A DNA stretch of 64,000 bases from Phytophthora hibernalis. Lineage: Eukaryota > Oomycota > Peronosporomycetes > Peronosporales > Peronosporaceae. The stretch lies in assembly GCA_012656075.1 (NCBI GenBank), contig JAAKBF010000390.1, forward strand, positions 930,001-994,000. Direction: 5' to 3'. The translations under genes and the position numbers were made by a program. The notes under the pieces are model-generated. The model ran no database searches and was not told the origin of the DNA. It saw nothing but the letters and a program-made list of their open reading frames with translations. Positions 10,894-22,623 of the stretch are shown here, one piece after another (the first letter of the stretch is position 1; each line of letters begins with the position of its first letter).

Positions 10894-11747
10894 TCATATC
10901 ACGGAGAACAGTGGGTGGGCCAGCACTTGGTCCATCCGAATGCGTTGGTGTGGATCAATCTTCAGCATCTTCTCCAGCAGCGAAATAACGTTCTTCGAGA
11001 AGCGACTCGAATGGCCCCACATCTCGATGACAGCACCCACGCCATGCCTCTCTACAGCTCCAAAGGCCTTTTCGGACGGTGATGCAAGCGACAGCAGCGG
11101 TGAACCCGTCAACAGGATAAACCACATGATGCCCAACGACCAAACGTCTGCCAGTGTGGGGTCATAACACTCGCCCGCAACAACCTCCGGCGCCATGTAG
11201 AACTCCTTCCCCACTCGACCACCGTCGCAAATGGTTCGAGCGTCTACCGAGAGTCCGAAGTCCGTGATTTTGCACCTCCCATGACTTATCAGCACGTTCT
11301 CGAGCGACAAATCTCGGTGGGCAACACCCAGCGTTGCATGTAGATAGTGAACGCCTTCCAGCACCTGACGCATCAGTGGCAGCACCTCGTTCTCGTTCAG
11401 CAATTTCGACTCACCGAGTCGTGTTGCCAGAGGGAGTGCAGGTCTCCATCTGTGCAGAGCTCGTTGACGAGGTACAGGCTCCGTTCGTGGACGAAGTGGA
11501 AGTATGGCTGCACTATGTTGCGATGGCCTCCGTTGGCCACCAGCAGTGCTGCCACACGCTGTTCTTGCATGGGGTTGTCGATCTCTTGGACAAACTGGAC
11601 TTGGCTCCTAGCTTCGGCTGCTTGAGTGAGTGAAATGCACTTGACAGCCACTGGATCGTCGTGGCCGGGCAGTTCGCACTCGAGCACTTGGCCGTACAGG
11701 GCTGGACTGAGCTGCCGACGTACATGGAAGAGCGGAGGAGTGGTCAT
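10894..11747 (-). CDS. Protein kinase, inverted near-identical copy, one-base frame break
   Basis: This is the inverted twin of the kinase at 3396-4241, with the same start (MTTPPLF), HRDLSLEN loop, DFGLS and APE. It keeps a full-length tail (LAHPLFSVI) that the other copy lacks. A single T is missing near 11430 (CTCTTGG reads CTCTGG), which would truncate the protein before the catalytic loop. Everything downstream stays open in the other frame with high identity. Either the break is a sequence error and this is the better preserved copy, or it is a very young pseudogene. Confidence 0.75.
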
Positions 11748-11942
11748 TTGGATTTTGCAATGGGGTGGCTCCGTCCAAGTCGGACTTGGGATGGTAACGG
11801 CGAAATGAGTTGTGGGCAAGGATAGCTTCCAGGCTGCCGGGCAGGACAGGCGCACTGTTCTGGTCAGTATTCGCAAACGGCAAAGATACTTTTTGCTATT
11901 TTTTACTCTGTGCGATCGAGACAGGATGCGGCTTGTTCTATG
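10908..11942 (-). repeat. Right arm of the ~1-kb inverted kinase duplication
   Basis: This is the reverse complement of 3198-4235, with few differences over coding and 5' flanking sequence, which indicates recent duplication or gene conversion. Confidence 0.85.
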
Positions 11943-12488
11943 AGATATCCCATCAGCCAAGGACTTCTCGTGCTTGAAGACGTTCGAGTCGCGTCAAGCT
12001 TTTTAAGAAGAATTTATTTTTAGAACAAAATACCAGAGACAACATCCGTTTTTCCACCAGCTTTGCAAATTCGATTCTGATCGGGCTTTTGCAAAGGTCG
12101 GGCAGGCTTGGACACCTTTTGGCGTCAATTGGGTACGTTTGCAAACCTCACAGCATCGATCAAAACCCGCAGGCTCCAACATTAAAAAAACGCTAGTTCA
12201 GGGCCGTTGTAACCGAAACGATATTCGTTTGCGCTCTTTCGTTCAGGACTGAGCTTCGTGGACGACATTGGGCTCTACTTTTGAAGTCCTATTTTCCATG
12301 TCGTCTTCGACTGTGTGGGGGTACTGGTACTCATTTAACGACAGCTTAATTGAGTCACATATTAAGTAAGATGAGGCGATGAGGCTTCTCACATCTCCGG
12401 CAGATCGATCCTCTCATTGGACTCACTGACATTTTTTCTACCAATCAGCAGCGCAAATGAGGCTGGATGTTAGCGAAGCGTCGGCTCG
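11943..12488 (+). other. Intergenic stretch, nothing recognised
   Basis: No coding signal is visible. The stretch is AT-rich in part and leads into the ACGTC cluster before the Tim14 gene. Confidence 0.4.
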
Positions 12489-12576
12489 ACGTCAGCTGAC
12501 CTCAAGGGACGTCGGACGTCAGTGTCGGCAACAGACGTCTAAAACCCTCGACGTCGACAGCCCTACCAGAAACGTC
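12489..12576 (+). promoter_or_regulatory. Cluster of six ACGTC motifs
   Basis: ACGTC cores occur at 12489, 12509, 12516, 12535, 12551 and 12572, six in 88 bp. ACGTC/TGACGTCA cores are the classical targets of CREB/ATF-type bZIP proteins. The cluster lies 190-280 bp upstream of the Tim14 start. A regulatory role is inference. Confidence 0.35.
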
Positions 12577-12769
12577 GCCTTCTAGAATGCAGCCGTCGCC
12601 CAACCACAGCGAACTTTCTCGAAGGCTATCCATGGTCGTTTCGGCCGAATGCGCCATCCCAACGAAGTTGCTTCAGAGTGCATGTATTACGTCCACCACA
12701 CCATCTACGTGCTCCACATCACGACCATCATTCTCCCATCCAATCCGCACCACAAATCAATCTGCCACC

Positions 12770-13250
12770 ATGGCACTCATCCGTCGTCTCGCTCGCTCGC
12801 GTGGGCTGCCCGCCGCGTGCATGCAGAGCTGCCAGCTTCCTCTCTTCGCGCTACATGGATGCACCTCTGTCCTCTCACTCCCTGGTTCTGCGCGGCTTCC
12901 ACGCGTCCCCGCAGCGCGAAAACACGGCGCTTGTAGCCGGTCTGGGCGTGGCAGGAGCCGCGTTGGGCGCCAAGTACGCGCTGCAAGTGTGGGAGGCCTA
13001 CAAGAACCGACCCAAGAGCGAGAAGGTGAGCGCGTGGAAGTACCGCAACTTCTACGACGGCCCGTTCGGGGACAAGATGACGCGGCGCGAGGCGGCGCTC
13101 ATCCTGGGCGTGCGTGAGCGCGCCAGCGAGGAGCGCGTGCGTAACGCGCACCGCAAGCTGCTGATACTGAACCACCCGGACACGGGAGGGTCCACGTTCC
13201 TGGCCACCAAGATCAACCAGGCCAAGGAGATGCTGCTGGGCGGCAAGTAG
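12770..13250 (+). CDS. PAM18: Mitochondrial import motor J-protein Tim14/Pam18
   Basis: Pam18/Tim14 is the J-protein that stimulates mtHsp70 at the TIM23 channel on the matrix side of the inner membrane. The J domain fills the C-terminus: MTRREAALILGV, then the HPD motif in LNHPDTGGS and the closing helix INQAKEML. An inner-membrane anchor (VAGLGVAGAALGAKYAL) precedes it, followed by a short linker. The N-terminus looks like a transit peptide with a processing-like RGFHAS. The ATG at 12770 (MALIRRLARSRG) is one frame off the body; the shift lies near 12830. The alternative start is the in-frame ATG at 12855, which drops the arginine-rich part. Family assignment is strong; the exact start is uncertain. 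Confidence 0.88.
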
Positions 13251-13300
13251 AGACACGAGAGGAGAATGTAAGACACTTGTCTTTAAGTTTTTGTGTGTTT

Positions 13301-16300
13301 TCAGGTGCAGTCTGTGGGCAGAGGAGCTACGGCAGCAGGTGACGTGTTGCTGCGTAGACGGGAGGTGTGTTGTTGTAGATGGGACAGGCTTGGGGACGCG
13401 AACGGCAGCTTGGACGCCAGTTGGTCTACTAACGAGGCGAAACTACGCTCGAACTCGGTCTGCAGAGGAGACACTTCGACCAGAGGGTGGATGGGCTCCA
13501 GTGGTGGCGTTGCAGGTTTGGTCGGCTGGCTGGTCGAGAAGACAGGGGGCAGGAAGGTGAAGGCTTCGTCTTGGAGAGGTTGTTCGGGATGCAACGTTGC
13601 AGGTGAGAGATGGAATTGGTGTTGAGGTATATGCGAGCGACGGAATGCCTCGCGACTGATGAGCAGACACTGCCAGCAGAGCTGCGCGAACTCGACGAGC
13701 AGGTTGGCGAGTGCATGCCGCTTACGAAGACTGTCGTGCGTGCTCATGACGCTGCCTTGAGCGTCGACCAGCCGTGCGGAATCGGCGGTGAGGAAAGAAT
13801 CGAGCACTTCTGGCACGCCTCCGTGCACATGCGTGTCCACACTGCCTTTGAGCACCAGCGTCAATGTCTTGAGATCCGTTTTACCGACATTCTCCTTGTC
13901 GATCTCCGCTCGCAACAGCTCGCAGCGCTTGTGAATGTCGTCCATGGAGTTCTCGATAGGGCAACGAGTATGTTCGTGACGTCGCTGCACTCGTTGCCGG
14001 TTTAACCTACCAGGAAACGTGCGGCCCACGGACATGAACGTGATCCGTTTCATCTGCTCGGAAGTCTTTCCGTAAGAGGACGAACCGCCAAGCGTGAACG
14101 GCACTGCGAACTTAAAAGCCACGCCCCAGTTCTGACTTCGAGGCTCCGACGTCTTCAGTTGTGCAATCTCGTCTGGAAGTGCCTCCTCCACTGTAGTCAC
14201 GCGCAAGAAAATGACGTTGGGGTTGTTGTCCATACCAGTCAGTGACTTTGGCTCCGGAACGACGTCCACGCGTTCGCATTGCGGATATTTGGCGCGGAGC
14301 ATGGTCTTCATCTCGGCTACAAATTCGCCAAGTGATACAAACTTGCTTCGCTTGTAAATGAACTCGTTCTTGGCGATCAGAGCTGGCACGCAGCCGCCAG
14401 CGTATCGGACTCGGTAGAACGAAAAGTTCGAATTGCTGCGTTGGGTACCATTGCTCTCCTGTCTCTGGGAAAGTCGACTGACCAAGGTGTCGATATATCG
14501 CAGTGTTTCCTGGTATTCGTTGAACCGCCGTTGCTGTTTGAGATACTCTAGCAGAAGTTCGCATATTGAAAGCTCTTTGTCGATCCAGTCTGCTTGTTTG
14601 GCGTAGCCTCGGGCCACAATGAGCTCATGAACGACCCACTGTTGCACATGACCAAGATATGAGCTGTCAGAATTGTTTCCGAGGCCTGCTCGTTGAACAC
14701 ATTCAATGGCAGCAACTTTGCAACAAACAGCTTCTTCCAGTCGACCACGACGGAGGTGGAGACGCAGCAGGGCATTCAGCCAAACTAGTTTTTCTTCAAG
14801 AAGCCAATGTGGCGAAATGTCTTCAACGACCCGGTCAACCGCTTCTTCGATCTCTTCGAAGTCATGAGCCCCGTCAGGGTGATCGAACGCACCTTGCCAG
14901 CGCTCGAATGCGTGGACTTTCGTGGTGAGATCGTTCAGCAAGTCGAAGAACTGGATGTGGAAGCTGAATGGAAGAGATAAAGCGTTGTCTCGCGACTTCG
15001 TCGCAAATGACCGCATTTCGTCCAGCAAGTCTCGTAAGGCAGTGCAGGAAATTGTCTGCGAGAGATCGGGCGCATGCTGCGTGGGAAAGAAGACGCAGGT
15101 CAGCACCTTAAGAACGGGCGCTTTCAGGAGAAGCTGCCAGTCTGCTCGTAACTGACAGCAAAAAGCTGGCTGAGTAGCATGGCTGCATGCCGTCGAACTG
15201 CAATTTTCTTCGCCGTGGCTGCAATTGATACAAGTAGCTGGATCCGTTGCTGGTCATGAATCAATGGGAGTCCTGGAATACGAACAGCAAACAGAGCCGC
15301 ACAAAATCTCCAAACGAATGCTTGTAAGTACTGCAACAGGCTCACCACAAAGCACGACTGAGTGGTGTCGGGTACCCTGCTATCGTGATCAATGCTCATC
15401 CTCTCGTCTGCATTAGTATCATCGTCCGAGACGCTAACCAAACAGTCAATGCAACTTGCCTGCTGTAGCAGTTGGAACAGCAGATCTGTCAGAGAACCCA
15501 AAAGAACGAGCGCATGACTCATGGTTACAGCTTTCAGCGTAGAGCTTTCTTCAGGGCGATACTGTTTACCCAGACAAGGTTTCCGAGGACCTTCAATCAC
15601 GCGAATGACTTGCTCATTTTGGTCCACTGCGGTTTTAAGGACCCGCAGAGTCGTTGATGCGACTGCGTGTTGTAGCGCAGTAATATCGGCTCTGTGTTCA
15701 CTGTTAGCAGAGTCTTCTGGGGTATCAGCTGGAGAAGCAGATGCGGCTTTCTCTTCTGGTGCGCCGCTCGTGACACTTCGACGCTGCATACCTGCATAGT
15801 GCTTGCTCCAGTTCCTTGGAAGCGACTTGTGTGTCCCATTACCGTCTGCTGCGTTCTGGAGGGAGTCACCGGTGCTATCAGCTAGGCTAGCTTTGTTTGT
15901 TGACACAGCCGACGTATCAATCCACCTCCACCCCGACGATGAAAGGTTCGACGGTGTGCAAGACGATGCTCCAACAGAGACAGACCTGTTTCGGTCTCAC
16001 ACGCGCTCAGGTCTGGAGAGAGAAGTTGCTGCCAAAGTTGCTCAGCGCTGGTTGTTGATGATTCCGCAACAAGAAAATTCTCCAGCAGACGCTGAATCAA
16101 TGCAAGGCAGGCGTGCACTCTTGATTCGTTGTACCGCAACTTATCCGTGATGTTCCCATTTACTACGGAGCACTCAGAGGTATTGTCGCTGTTGTTCTCA
16201 CTGGGTTCATCGGTCTTACACTTCCCCGAATCATTTGGACGCGATGCCTGTTGCATACGCAGCGATCAGAGTGTTAGGAGTGAGGCATTTCTTGTGTCAA

Positions 16301-19300
16301 GACGCCAAAACTTACCTTTCAACCACACGGTGGTAAAAGGCGAGGGTTTCAGTGAAAACTAAATGGGTGGTTGGAGCTTGATTGGAGTTTCCGTCAGCAG
16401 AACGAAAGAAGAACGGAAGATGTGCGTCTGACACGCTACATAGTAGATGACCTACGCAGGCCAGCATCTCTTTCTGGAGATCAAGCAGTGGCTTTGCTTC
16501 TCCGCCACAGCTGCCGCCTAATTTACTTGCCAAGAGCCTTCCTCGCGTCGTGAACTGGGCAATACTCGGAAACAGTGGGTAGTACAAGAGAGCAATTCTC
16601 TCTTGATGCTCTGGATTTTGAAATCGTGGATTGTACACCTGCGCTGCAAACATCCTACGCAACAATCTCACCGCGTCAACTTTAATTTTCTGCTCCTTTT
16701 GCGTGTCCACAATGTGCAGCAGCTTCTCGGAAATAGTTCTGGCGAGCCACGCCCGACCTTTTACAGAGCTTTTCTCACCAGGTGGAACAGCTCCATTTAC
16801 TGTGGCGAAGAACTCGAAGTCTACCAAGATATGAAGAAATGGGAACCAAATGTGACGAAGGCTGTTTGCATCTCCTGCACGTCGACCAACTTTACATACT
16901 GGTCGACGACACGGGCAGGAAATACGTTTTTCACCACGAGAAATACCCCACGGCAGAAATACCCCACACTGCGGTTCACCTCTTTTGAAGCAGTAGACCA
17001 TTCGACGTATCACCGGCGCATGCTATTAGCTGACTCAACACCCGCTCCAGCATCAGTTCATCATTTTTGGCAAGCAACATCGGCAATGAATTTGTACCAT
17101 GGTTGCTAGGACTGCCACAATGGTCCAGCAATTGCATCGCCATGGATTTCAGAATGAGCTGCAGGAGAACGTTCGAATACGTCAGTGACATTCGCTTTGT
17201 GTCGGTGTTCTCTTCGATTGAAGCCTTATTGTTCAGCACGTTATGCCATGTCTCGAGTAGCGCACCGAAAACAGACTTGCGCTCTTGTTGTGCCAGAGCT
17301 TTCGAAGGCGATTGAGGTCCATTGGGATCATCGATAGAGCTCTCATCGAAGACTATATGAACGAAATCGTGTAGAACGCGGTTCATCTCGTGTATCTTCA
17401 GCGACCCTCGTGGATTCCAGCTTGCCTTCTCCATGACAGCAAGCAGCGTGCGGAACGCGGACCATCGAACGATCGATGTTCCATATTGCAGGTATCCGAG
17501 TACGAACTTGGCGATCATGAAGAAGAAGTAGCGCACGTTTGGAGCTCCACTCTGACTGAGCCCCATCAAGCGGTTGACGATCCCATCCTCTAGTGTGGCA
17601 GGATCGATGGTAGACCCTGCTCTCCGACTGCCGTGGAATGGATTTAAAAAGTCGGCTACAGCATGATCCTGACTGTGCACCGAAGACACTACGCGACCGC
17701 GGCAGCTGAATACTGTTTTCGTGCTATCTACGATTCCACCACGTACTGCGTCAACGTATCCAGGAGAGAGTGAAATTCCCCACCAGTCGTTGACGGCTTT
17801 GAAGATGCTGGAGAAGGAGTCACGTTTACTGTGTACTTGCCATCTTGCATGATTGTGCCATCTTTCTCCAGGAGAGGAAGAGCTGCGTATCCGAAAAGTT
17901 CTTGTTGGGGTTGATTGGGCTGCAACTTCTTGCAGTGAACGTGGTAGAATGTGAATAAGAGGTGGTGCTCCGATGTCAGACACTCTGGAAGACAAATCTT
18001 GATCTCGTCCTCGAATTGCGGGTTCTTCTGGTGGTACCCCACAAGTGCATATGCTGACCGCCCAACCTGATTATTTGCTCGGTAAATCGCACGGAGGACA
18101 GCAGTATCCGTCTCTTCGACTCCACGAACAGCGTCGACTTCTTTTGCAGCAACTGAACTCGAATCGCTACATTTCGAAACTGGCACTTTTCGACTTGAAG
18201 CGGATACACATAAAGGTGTTCACGTACGAAACAGCTACTGGACCCGACCCCGACATGCCAAATGTTGGAACTAAGGACGGTGGGCAGAATGGCTGAACTT
18301 CCCGGCACCGAACGGCGTTGACTCCAGATTGCTCCTTTTGCTGCTCATTCGTGTCACTCTCTGGTTTACCCGTGGCAATTACTTTTGCTCGGAAAATGGG
18401 TCGGCAATTTTCAGTCTTGGAGGTGGCGGTGACGAATCGAGTGACTTCTCAACGCTATGTTCCAGCGTCTTGAACTTTGCGTTGGCTAGATCCTCCGCTG
18501 AGATATCTTCCACGTCAAACTCACAATGCGCTGGGACAATCTTCTCTCTATTCAATCGACATGAATGCAAACGTGAGCAAAGATTTGACCAAGGAAGGAC
18601 CTCGACAGGAGCACTTACTTGAGCGTGCTACGGATTCCGTCCAAGACCAATGCCAGTCGCTGCTCTTCGGATATGCAAGCGCGCTGCCGGAAGAGAGTCA
18701 TGGGCCGCTTCACTCCTTTCAAGAGGGGTATCGTTCCCCATGCAAGCGGTTGCTGAAATCGACCCAAACGTACTCCATAATCCGTGGCCTTCTCGACCAG
18801 TTTTTGTTGCTCAACAGGCGAAGCAAACTTGTCTGGGTTGCAGTACGGCGCCGTCGCGAGGTCGCCGTCTCCCATCAGAACCTTGCTCACTTTGAGCACC
18901 AAGTACAGAGTCTGCAGCTGTAGCGTGGGGAGGATATACACTAGTGCGATAGGAGGAATGGAGCAGTCCAGCTTATCCAGCATTGGGCCTGGGATCCGAA
19001 AGCAAAACTCCTCCGTCACGCGACAACTTGCGGCGATATCGTACACCAGCATCTTACACACGAGCGGTTCAACCTGCAAAGGAAAGGAGATATCGACACT
19101 GAGCGACTGAGATCTACGCCATCTGCATGAACTATGAACTGACCACGCCAAGATTGAAGCGAATGTGTGGTGTAATGAGGAAAGCTTGAGCCTCGGGAAC
19201 TGCCACTCGTGACTCCAAGAAGGATGAAGGGCGGACCTCTGACGCAAAAGTTGGTTCACCAGGAGTATACTGCGGCTCGTAACTCTTCATGAGCGAGTCT

Positions 19301-19780
19301 TCTGTTCGACATCAATAAATGTAAGCCCCACCCCGTCAACCGAAGAACCCAATCAAAGATCATGTACTAACCGAATTTGTTGTCCTCGTTCGAAGGAACA
19401 GGTAAACGCAGCGCTCTCCATGGCCGTAAGAACTCTTGAAGAATGGGAGCGCCTACAGGCGACGGAGGTGGCAATGGAAGCTCCACAGATCGTCTCCACT
19501 GCCGTCTCGTCACCTCGACCAGCTCCAACGTCCCATTGGGGATTCCAAACCCTTGCGTCCCTTCCGTCCACTCGTCATCGGCCAAGTCTCCTGACTCCAT
19601 CTGCTGGTCGTCCACAGGATCCTCGTCCTGTAAAGTTCTCTCCCCGACAATTGAGGAAGCTTCTTCTACCATTAACCAGTCGCTGCAGTGGATGGTCTCA
19701 ACCAAAGCGACGTTCTGACAACGGACAAGTCGCCTGCCCCACACGTCGCAGGAAACGTTTTCACACGTCACACGTCGCAT
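13301..19780 (-). CDS. DOCK-family guanine nucleotide exchange factor
   Basis: DOCK proteins activate Rho-family GTPases and bind membranes. The DHR1/C2 region is at about 17750-18260 (EHLYVYPLQ, DEIKICLPECL, LLFTFYHVHC). A long helical middle part follows (LRHIWFPFLHILVDFEFF). The DHR2 exchange domain is in the last 601-codon frame (NEFIYKRSKFVSLGEF, RCPIENSMDDI, LKGSVDTHVHGG). The start at 19780 (MRRVTCENVS) lies 70 bp from the divergent RRP41 gene. Introns are supported near 19309-19377, 19078-19145 and 18555-18622. Frame slips near 18215, 18150, 17745, 16995, 16865 and 15142 fit single missing bases. Size and domain order fit a full DOCK protein of roughly 1,950 aa; the subfamily is not assigned with confidence. 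Confidence 0.85.
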
Positions 19781-19850
19781 GAAACCAGTACCGTACCCCT
19801 CCTGTAACCTCCGACTATCCACCAACCAAGCAATAACCCAGAATCAAAAA

Positions 19851-20744
19851 ATGGCAGCCAAGGCAGGTAATGCGAGCGTGTTAGGCGGCGCCTCAAGTGG
19901 CGAGTTCGTGTCCGTTGCAGGGTTACGCGTGGACGGCCGTCGCAGTGAAGAAGTGCGGCGTATCCGCTCGCGCTTCGGCCTCTTCTCGCGCGTGGACGGG
20001 TCCGCGTACCTTGAACAGGGCAACACCAAAGTGGTGGCAGTCGTCTACGGCCCACGAGAGTTACGCGGGGTCCCCACCAATGGCGCCACAGCTGTAGGTA
20101 CCGGCTCCGGCAACGCTGCAAGCAACACGCAGCCACGTGCAGCTATCAACTGCGAGTTCACGCAAGCAGCTTTCGCCACGTCGGAGCGCAAGCCGCAGCG
20201 CAGCGGAGACCGCAAGAAGACGGAGATGTCGCTGGCCGTCAAGCAGATTTTCGAGGCCTGTGTGCAGACGCAGCTGTACCCACGCAGCCAGATCGACATC
20301 TTTGTTCAGGTTTTGCACGCGGATGGAGGAGAGCTGCCTGCTAGTATCAACGCCATTACATTGGCTCTCATTGACGCAGGCATTGCACTGAATGACTTTG
20401 TGGTGGCCTCTTCGGCGGGGTACTTGCAGCAGACGATGCTCTGTGGTGGGTTACGGAATGGGGTACATTTTTTATGGTTGTTAACGGTTATGTAATTTGT
20501 TTGTTATGGTAGATCTGAATTATGCCGAGGAGATGGCGCGCGCCCGCAGATGATGATTGCGCTCAACCCACGCACACAGAAGCTAAATCTGCTGCAGATG
20601 GAGTGCAAGCTGCCACTTGAGCTGTTTGAGAGCCTTATGGACGTGGCTACTGAGGGCTGCAACCAGATCTACGACCTGCTGCAGAACGCCGTGCGCGAGA
20701 ACACGTGGAAGCGGCTACGACTGCGTGGCTCGGCCGCTTCATAA
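19851..20744 (+). CDS. RRP41: Exosome complex subunit RRP41 (RNase PH fold)
   Basis: This is a subunit of the six-membered RNase PH ring of the RNA exosome, acting in 3'-5' RNA processing in nucleus and cytoplasm. Diagnostic stretches are LRVDGRRSEEVRRI, DGSAYLEQGNTKVVAVVYGP, RSQIDIFVQVLHADGGELP and NAITLALIDAGI. An intron at 20446-20512 (67 bp) joins QTMLC to DLNYAEEM. One base seems missing in a C-run near 20541, after which the frame runs to the stop (LLQMECKLPLELFE). The reconstructed length of about 275 aa matches the family, slightly extended by an inserted GTGSGN loop. Start at 19851 is the first ATG, preceded by an A-run, in a 70-bp region shared with the DOCK gene. Confidence 0.92.
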
Positions 20745-20796
20745 GACTGTACATACATGTAAACGCACAGCAGAGGAATACACCGAGGCGCGGTGA

Positions 20797-20960
20797 TTTG
20801 AATTTAAAGCTGAAGTTTGTAAGTCCAAGTGCAAAACATCAACGTTCAAATAGTCCCAACTTTTGTCATTCTGACAGCGGGACGTTTTCTATTGGCTGAA
20901 ACGAAGACTTCATTTCAGCCAATGGCAGACCGTGCCGCGCTTTTAAAGTGGAAGTTTGAA
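20797..20960 (+). promoter_or_regulatory. CCAAT palindrome with CHR-like TTTGAA motifs
   Basis: A perfect 11-bp inverted repeat (ATTGGCTGAAA, 20891-20901, and its complement at 20913-20923) places two CCAAT boxes head to head. TTTGAA, the core of the cell-cycle CHR element, occurs at 20797, 20845 (reverse) and 20955. The downstream gene encodes a CRC-domain protein of the family that binds such cores. Function is inference. Confidence 0.4.
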
Positions 20961-21007
20961 TTCGTGGGCCAAACTCCGAGATCAGTTCCCGAGCTACCTC
21001 GCAGACC

Positions 21008-22390
21008 ATGGACCCCCGCTCCCCACAGCTCATGGGACCTCCGCTATACGCTCATCAGATGCGCAAGAGAACCAGGAACCCGTACATGTTGGAAGCATCG
21101 CGAAAGCGCTCGTATTGGCGCCAGGAGCGGCCGTCAAAGCGCAGACAGGCAGCAGCAGCACCCGGCAGCAGCGGCGAGCACTCCACAGCATCGACAGCAA
21201 CCGCCCACGACCAGTACCATACCTTCCAGTTGACCCGACCAAGCGCTCGCTGTCGAATGAGCCTCTCAGCGGCATCAAAGACCCAGTAGAAGCCCAGAAA
21301 CAGAGGAATCCCATACAGAGCTCTATAGAGGCAATAAAGACACCGGATACACAGGTTACAGGCCACAAACGCTCTGCAACGACGGTTGATGATGAGTACA
21401 AGACACCGACGGATTCTCCTGAGAAATTACAGCATCAGGAGAGCGAGAACTTGGCCTGGATGGACATGATGCTGGCGCTGCTGGAGAAGCGCTACGGATC
21501 CAGTTCCACGCTGCCCGTGTGCCTCACAGACCTGGAAGATGCCAATGTGTTGCAGTCTCCAGCGCAGAAGAAGCTCAAGACGGGGATTGACGTTTCTGCG
21601 CAGTCCAAGAGCAGTCTGGACAGTGAAAATACTCAGTCTAACACAAGTAAGACGGTAGTTAGCAGCTCCTCAACCCTGCAGCAGATCTCAGCGCGGGTTG
21701 AAGGAGAGCACGAGAAGGAGCAGAAGCAGCAACGACTGCTACTGCGGCACGCGCAGCAGATTCAAGCCTCGAGTGTGTCGTCGTCCACGAGCTGTGGCTG
21801 CAAGACTGGATGCCTCAAGATGTACTGCATGTGCTTCAGCTCCCGAGGCTACTGTCACGCCGGATGCGCCTGCGACGACTGCAGGAACGGGCGCCAGTAC
21901 CAGACCGAGCGCGTGGAGGCCATCCAGACCTATTTAGCCAACGATCCGCGCGCCTTCTCCTTCGCCTCGCTGCCTCAAGACTCTAGCACCACGGGCTTCC
22001 TTCACCTCCTGCCGCAGGTACGCCACCCCTTGTTTGAACTGTGTTGATTTCGGGTCTAACGCTTGTTTGTCCTTAGAAATCTAGCGCGGTCGTGATGCGC
22101 GGTGCCGCTGCAAGAAGTCCAAGTGTTTGAAGAAGTACTGCGACTGTTTTCAGAACGGCATCGCCTGCACGTCGCACTGCCGCTGCATGGAGTGCTCCAA
22201 CCACAGCGGGTCGACGGCTGCACACGACCATCCTCACCTGCAGAAAGGCAGCCCTACCGCTTCAGCCAAGCGCACTCACTCGTTCATTCACCCTACTGCC
22301 GGACCCAAGCCGTTCCACGCCGTGCAGATCAAGGTGACCAAGCAGCCTCGCCGGAACCACGTGGGCAAGACGCTGCGGCTCAACCTGTAA
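21008..22390 (+). CDS. CRC/CXC-domain DNA-binding protein (LIN54/TSO1/tesmin-like)
   Basis: CRC proteins bind CHR-type DNA and, in animals and plants, are the DNA-binding part of the MuvB/DREAM cell-cycle complex. Two cysteine-rich CXC motifs are visible: SCGCKTGCLKMYCMCF near 21790-21890 and RCRCKKSKCLKKYCDCF near 22105-22155. They are joined by a conserved-length linker, and each has the Tyr that contacts DNA in LIN54 (KMYC, KKYC). An intron at about 22018-22078 separates the motifs. ATG at 21008 (MDPRSPQLMGPP) is chosen as the first good ATG; the body is one frame off from about 21055, and another slip lies near 22085. The N-terminal half is Ser/Gln-rich and disordered. Confidence 0.85.
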
Positions 22391-22623
22391 CCTGCCGAAT
22401 GACTACCAGCGACCAAGCAATCAGTCAAAAACTCAGTCTCTACAATTCTAACACTCAATAGACCTCTACTTGCTCTCATCCAGCAGCCAATTCACAAACA
22501 ACTGACAATCAAGTCAGTACATTTGCAAAAATGAACTGATATTAGCACATTTACTATTACACGTACTGACATAAGAGACAATTCCGCCCTCTGCCAACAT
22601 TTTGAGTCACTTTGACTATCACG

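Noticed and set aside
15225..19110. Plus-strand frames across 15-19 kb
   Set aside because: They are opposite-strand shadows of the DOCK exons, which show continuous domain similarity on the minus strand.
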